Positions 22,698-25,932 of a DNA stretch of 25,932 nucleotides are shown here, one piece after another; the stretch's first letter is position 1; each line of letters begins with the position of its first letter. The notes beneath the pieces are model-generated. The model had not been told where the DNA came from, did not search any database, and saw nothing but the letters and a program-made list of their open reading frames with translations. The stretch comes from UBA1764 sp045616685 (lineage in GTDB: Bacteria > Bacillota > Clostridia > Peptostreptococcales > Anaerovoracaceae), in contig JAZLHF010000015.1 of the NCBI GenBank assembly GCA_045616685.1, positions 1 through 25,932 of the forward strand, given 5' to 3'. Made by a program: the position numbers and the translations under genes.

Positions 22698-25253
22698 TTA
22701 CTGAATGCTGTACTGATTATTATATCTGTATAGGAATGTGACAACCTGTCCTCTTGTGCATTCAGCATCCGGGCTAAATGTTGTTGCGCTTGTTCCCTTA
22801 ACGATTTCGTTATTAGCTGCCCAAAGAACCGGGTAGTAATAGAACTTGCCCAAAGTAACATCTGTAAATGGATTTGGAAGATCTCCACCAGCAACCTTGG
22901 CATATCTGTAAATGAATGTTACAGCTTCGCCTCTTGTTACTATGTCATCCGGAGCAAACAATGTTTCGGACTTTCCGTTAATAATTCCAACGTTCCATCC
23001 CCAAACTACTGCATCATAGAAGTAATCTGACTTCGTAATATCTGTAAATGGAGTGTCGCCACCTTCAAAGTCAGGACTTCCCGCAAGTCTCCAAATGAAT
23101 GTTACCATCTGAGCTCTTGTTGTTGTCCCGTTCGGACTAAAGTGAATAGCATCAGTACCTGTTGTAATTCCGTTTTCAGCAGCCCACAAAACTGCATCAT
23201 AGAAGTAATCATCTGCATTTACATCTACAAAGAAGTTAAGCATTGTGTTATCTTCCATGAAAGTTGCTAAAACTGTTACTCCGCCCTTTGGCATTGTAAA
23301 GCTGTATTTGTCATTTCCAAGATTCTTAACTGTTACTTCTTTGCCGTTCTTATCAAGAACAGTTACTTTCTCAACAGTGAACCCTGAATCTGGCTTTACT
23401 GTAATTGTTACAGTTGTGCCAGAAGCTGCCTTTGTCTTATCAATAGCGATAGTTCCATTCTTAGAAGACTTCGTTGCTACAGAATAATATGTTGAAGAAC
23501 CTCCGCCGCCTGGAGTATTTTCTTTAATGGTGTAAGTAGCTGTTAGAACATCACTGTCAGGACAACCATCCTTAACAGCGATTGCCTTAATAGTTGTAGT
23601 CTCACTTACTGCTATTGCTTCTGTATATATTGTGCTACTTGTTGTTGGGTCGATTCCATCTGTTGTGTAATAAATAGCTGCACCTTCTGTTGCTGTGCTT
23701 AATACTACATTCTGAGCACTTGTATATGTTCCTGCTGCTACAGATGCTGTCGGGGTTGCTACCGCGGTGTACTGGGTTACTGTTACTTTGGTACCATCAC
23801 GATCTTTAACTCTTACATCAAATTTATACTCAGTTGCGGCATCTAAGCCTGTAAATGCATTTGCATTTTCGGCGGAGTTCCATGAAGAATTTGTTGAAAG
23901 CTTGTATTCCCAATTTTCATTATAGGTTAATTTTATGCTATTTGCTGTTACTTCCGTTGCACTTACTTCCGGACGGTCAAGCGCGTCGATGAGCTTTTGC
24001 AAACTTTTAACGTCAACGGAAACTTGTTTCGTTAGTGTCTTAGGACCAATCGGGGTTGCAATCTCTGTTCCTTTAGTGACGGCGTAAACCGCTGTCCACA
24101 TTTTTGCAGAACTACCAGTACTAAGAAGCTGCTTTCCTAATTTGAAGCTGTAACCGTTCATACTGACCATAGTGCCCTCAGGGGCTGTGATTGTGCCGAC
24201 ATCACTGCGTCTGCCCAATGTAATATTCCCAGCGATACCGCTTGGCACCATGTAGCTCGCGTCACCAATGGTCGCTTGAGTAATAGAATTGCAATTGTAA
24301 AACGGTCCATATGATTCACTAGCAGAAACCTTTACGCTTGAAGGAATTGTCACGCTTGAAAGGTTCAAGCAATCTTTAAATGCTGCAGTTCCCATGTATC
24401 TTACGCTCGTCGAAATCAGCAAAGTCTCAAGATTTTCACAACCTTCAAATGCATTATCCCCAATGTTTAGAATTGATGACGTTCCTTCTTCGAAAATTAC
24501 GCTTTGGAGGCCTGATTCATAGAATGCCGAGAGACCAATTGTTTCAACACTTGCCGGAATAGTGATATTTTGAAGATTTTTGCATCCCGCAAACGCTTCC
24601 TGGTCGATAGTCTTCAGCATGGAGTTCTCCCCGAAGATTACACTTTCAAGCGATTCACAAGAACGGAACGCATACTTTCCAAGTGTCGTTAACTGAGAAT
24701 TGTCCTCGAAGGTCAGGCTTGTGATACCTGTCTCGGTAAATGCATACATATCACTGATTTCTGTCACGCTCGCCGGAATCTTCAGCTCCCCCGTAAGAGC
24801 ACTATCTTGCATGAATGCACGATTGCCGATAGTTTTCAGTTGAGAATTATCCGCAAAGGTCACATTTTTAAGAGCCGTGTGAGCAGGAAATGCATATTGT
24901 GAGATGCTTGTCACGCCTTCTGCAATCTCAAGGTCAGTAATCTTTTCTTTATAAGATGCGTTATGCCATTCATTTGTGTCATTTTCGTTTGTCCACTTTG
25001 TTGTCATCGCGCCCTCGCCGACAATATGCAAAGTATATGTCGTGCCACTGTCTTCAGTCGTCAGATAAGCATAAACACTATCCTCAGTTGCAGAGGCTCC
25101 AACCCACCAAAACAGGTTATTGCCCGTCTGTCCATAGGTTGTCTTCGCTGCACTAATGGATTCATCAGAAGAATAATCTTCTGCAAATACCGTCATAGGT
25201 ACAAGCGAGATAACCATAATCATTGCTATTAAAATACTAACTAATTTTTTCAT
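22698..25253 (-). CDS. Secreted leucine-rich-repeat (BspA-like) protein with SLH cell-wall anchors
   Basis: Probable surface adhesin or binding protein of 851 residues; the ligand is unknown. Order seen: signal peptide with hydrophobic core and VFA-ED cleavage region (1-24). Next are BspA/LRR_5-type repeats of about 23 residues (about 100-340, repeating AF..C..L..(V/I)..IP.SV) and a fibronectin-III-like stretch (about 428-500). A chitobiase C-terminal-type domain with IYYTTDGIDPT (about 504-576) and a Gly-rich hinge come next, then a repeat domain ending FTMPKGGVTVLATF (about 590-666). Three SLH domains close it (TRAQMVTFIWR, TRGEAVTFIYR, TRGQVVTFLYR; about 675-845) and should bind pyruvylated wall polymer. 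A GAAAGG site lies 8 bases before the start. The LRR half uses more CTG, GCG, CCG and TCG codons than the SLH half. Confidence 0.93.
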   Translation of the reverse strand: MKKLVSILIAMIMVISLVPMTVFAEDYSSDESISAAKTTYGQTGNNLFWWVGASATEDSVYAYLTTEDSGTTYTLHIVGEGAMTTKWTNENDTNEWHNASYKEKITDLEIAEGVTSISQYAFPAHTALKNVTFADNSQLKTIGNRAFMQDSALTGELKIPASVTEISDMYAFTETGITSLTFEDNSQLTTLGKYAFRSCESLESVIFGENSMLKTIDQEAFAGCKNLQNITIPASVETIGLSAFYESGLQSVIFEEGTSSILNIGDNAFEGCENLETLLISTSVRYMGTAAFKDCLNLSSVTIPSSVKVSASESYGPFYNCNSITQATIGDASYMVPSGIAGNITLGRRSDVGTITAPEGTMVSMNGYSFKLGKQLLSTGSSAKMWTAVYAVTKGTEIATPIGPKTLTKQVSVDVKSLQKLIDALDRPEVSATEVTANSIKLTYNENWEYKLSTNSSWNSAENANAFTGLDAATEYKFDVRVKDRDGTKVTVTQYTAVATPTASVAAGTYTSAQNVVLSTATEGAAIYYTTDGIDPTTSSTIYTEAIAVSETTTIKAIAVKDGCPDSDVLTATYTIKENTPGGGGSSTYYSVATKSSKNGTIAIDKTKAASGTTVTITVKPDSGFTVEKVTVLDKNGKEVTVKNLGNDKYSFTMPKGGVTVLATFMEDNTMLNFFVDVNADDYFYDAVLWAAENGITTGTDAIHFSPNGTTTRAQMVTFIWRLAGSPDFEGGDTPFTDITKSDYFYDAVVWGWNVGIINGKSETLFAPDDIVTRGEAVTFIYRYAKVAGGDLPNPFTDVTLGKFYYYPVLWAANNEIVKGTSATTFSPDAECTRGQVVTFLYRYNNQYSIQ

Positions 25254-25323
25254 TTTGCATGCCTTTCATGTTTGTTAGTTATACTTTTACTTACACTTAT
25301 ACTCTCTTATACGCTATAGGTTA

Positions 25324-25385
25324 GTTTCAGAAGTAACTTCCCGCAAGGCTAAAAGCCCTTTTGCATTGAAGTAAGTTCCCGAAAC
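25324..25385. repeat. Imperfect inverted repeat with internal 14-bp direct repeats upstream of the surface protein gene
   Basis: Within the 331-bp gap 25254-25584, GTTTC...GAAAC ends bracket a 62-bp stretch. GAAGTAACTTCCCG (25330-25343) recurs as GAAGTAAGTTCCCG (25368-25381), one mismatch, 38 bp apart. Between them GCAAGGC/GC(C)CTTTTGC can fold on itself. It lies in the probable 5' region of the surface gene and may be a pair of protein-binding sites or an RNA hairpin. No clear promoter for the surface gene could be fixed; several TATAAG/TATAAC strings lie at 25279-25313. Confidence 0.45.
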
Positions 25386-25418
25386 GCCGTATTAAATTAA
25401 TCTATATAAAGCAAATAA

Positions 25419-25447
25419 TTGCATTAAGCGAAAATAAAAAATATAAT
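25419..25447 (+). promoter_or_regulatory. Possible promoter reading toward the IS30 gene
   Basis: TTGCAT (25419-25424) and perfect TATAAT (25442-25447), 17 bp apart, on the plus strand. There is no plus-strand protein gene downstream. The stretch is very AT-rich, so a chance match is possible. Confidence 0.4.
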
Positions 25448-25453
25448 AAAGTC

Positions 25454-25580
25454 GTCAGAAAGTAGAAAAACCACATGCCAAAAAGGCGGGAAGTTCAATT
25501 GGTGCGAAAATAATTGAGGTAACATCCCGTCTGGACGATACATATGGTCCTTTAGGGAGCACAACTACTTTCGCTTTTCT
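25454..25580 (+). ncRNA. Candidate structured small RNA next to the IS30 transposase
   Basis: From the predicted start near 25454 an RNA would be closed by GAAAGTAG (25458-25465) with CTACTTTC (25565-25572), followed by GCTTTTCT. Inside lie GCC-AAAAA-GGC (25477-25487), GGCGGGA with TCCCGTC (25485-25491 and 25525-25531, one G-U) and TCAATT with AATTGA (25495-25500, 25512-25517). The first two share bases, so they are alternatives. The G-U pair is an A-C mismatch on the other strand, which favours the plus-strand RNA. On the minus strand the same stem is followed by TTTTT and could end the transposase mRNA instead. It may simply be IS end sequence. Confidence 0.25.
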
Positions 25581-25584
25581 AAAG

Positions 25585-25932
25585 CTACTTTCTGAACAAT
25601 CTTACTGAAAGATTTACTTCATCTTTAGGGATTTCTTTAATTCCAAAGATGTTTAAAGTCTTTTCTCCTAAAAAGCTTTTAGCAGCTTCATAAGGAGTGC
25701 GATTGTTTAGCGACTTTCTTGGAGTCGAATTAATATGAGATGCAAGAAGACTGCAATCTTCTTGCGTAAGTCCTGAAAAAGAAGTTCCTTTAGGCAGGAC
25801 ATATCTGATATATTGATGATTCCTTTCAATTGAACCTTTCTGCCAAGCAGAATAAGGTTCGCAGTAAAAGAGGTTAGACAAAAGCTCTCCGGTCTCTAAT
25901 GAGAACATAATGCTCTTAGAATCAGTAAATTC
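25585..25932 (-). CDS. IS30-family transposase, C-terminal part (runs off the right edge)
   Basis: The frame is open from the window edge to a TAG at 25585, giving the last 115 residues. It starts at EF-TDSKS, just after where the DNG of the second catalytic Asp should be. The string PYSAWQKGSIERNHQYIRY follows, whose glutamate (ERN) is the third DDE residue, then LPKGTSF and the NSTPRKSLNNRTPYEA block of IS30 transposases. No frameshift is seen in this part. The downstream insertion end was not located: the matching terminal repeat would lie outside the window. Candidate non-coding tail is 25455-25584, where TCAGAAAGTAG (25455-25465) is an inverted copy of CTACTTTCTGA (25585-25595). Confidence 0.88.
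   Translation of the reverse strand, partial: EFTDSKSIMFSLETGELLSNLFYCEPYSAWQKGSIERNHQYIRYVLPKGTSFSGLTQEDCSLLASHINSTPRKSLNNRTPYEAAKSFLGEKTLNIFGIKEIPKDEVNLSVRLFRK

Noticed and set aside
24300..25150. CRISPR-like or tandem DNA repeat in the surface gene
   Set aside because: The periodicity is at protein level (leucine-rich repeats of about 23 residues); the DNA copies are diverged and lie in frame.

Overview
The window reads as chromosome of a low-GC, strictly anaerobic Gram-positive bacterium, most likely class Clostridia. The reasons are an AT-rich background with AGGAGG-type ribosome sites, a pyruvate:ferredoxin oxidoreductase of about 1180 residues, the order tig-clpP-clpX-lon-ysxC, a FeoA-FeoB fusion with its small Cys-rich partner, and an SLH-anchored surface protein. 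Finer placement is not supported by the sequence alone.

Layout. (1) 1-245: a consensus minus-strand promoter with phased A-tracts and a structured ORF-free leader running off the left edge. It is probably the start of an rRNA or other stable-RNA operon. (2) 275-8126, minus strand: a tightly packed protein-quality-control operon (tig, clpP, clpX, lon, ysxC). It continues by short overlaps into hpt and then into pduL-deoC, which also have their own likely promoter. (3) 8234-12629: divergent promoters for tig and a CYTH/triphosphate-tunnel gene, the latter with a perfect palindrome at its transcription start. The gene ends at a two-way terminator shared with the convergent nifJ. (4) 12659-17412, plus strand: an RlmL/YpsC-type RNA methyltransferase, possibly with an almost leaderless mRNA, then the two halves of a heterodimeric ABC exporter. 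(5) 17417-17537: a GC-rich nested palindrome between convergent genes. (6) 17542-22600, minus strand: mgtE, the feoAB operon with a 20-bp perfect palindrome just after its promoter, an Mrp/NBP35 Fe-S carrier, and tRNA-Leu(UAG). (7) 22657-25932: an accessory-looking end with an 851-residue leucine-rich-repeat/SLH surface protein, a 330-bp intergenic stretch rich in repeats and RNA-like structure, and the C-terminal part of an IS30-family transposase cut by the window edge.

How the genes fit together. Trigger factor, ClpXP and Lon cover nascent-chain folding and ATP-dependent proteolysis. PFOR feeds acetyl-CoA and reduced ferredoxin into fermentation. DeoC releases acetaldehyde and glyceraldehyde 3-phosphate from deoxyribose 5-phosphate, and PduL interconverts acyl-CoA and acyl phosphate, so with an aldehyde dehydrogenase encoded elsewhere they could form a deoxyribose-to-acetyl-phosphate route. 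FeoAB, its Cys-rich partner and Mrp form an iron import and iron-sulfur neighbourhood; the last two share a similar cysteine spacing.

Most of the window is ordinary core genome. The less explained items are the iron-operon palindrome, the GC-rich element at 17417-17537, the palindrome at the CYTH start, the mgtE start overlapped by a better-placed short frame, and the structured plus-strand stretch beside the IS30 gene. No CRISPR array, prophage, toxin-antitoxin or recognisable defence system was seen.
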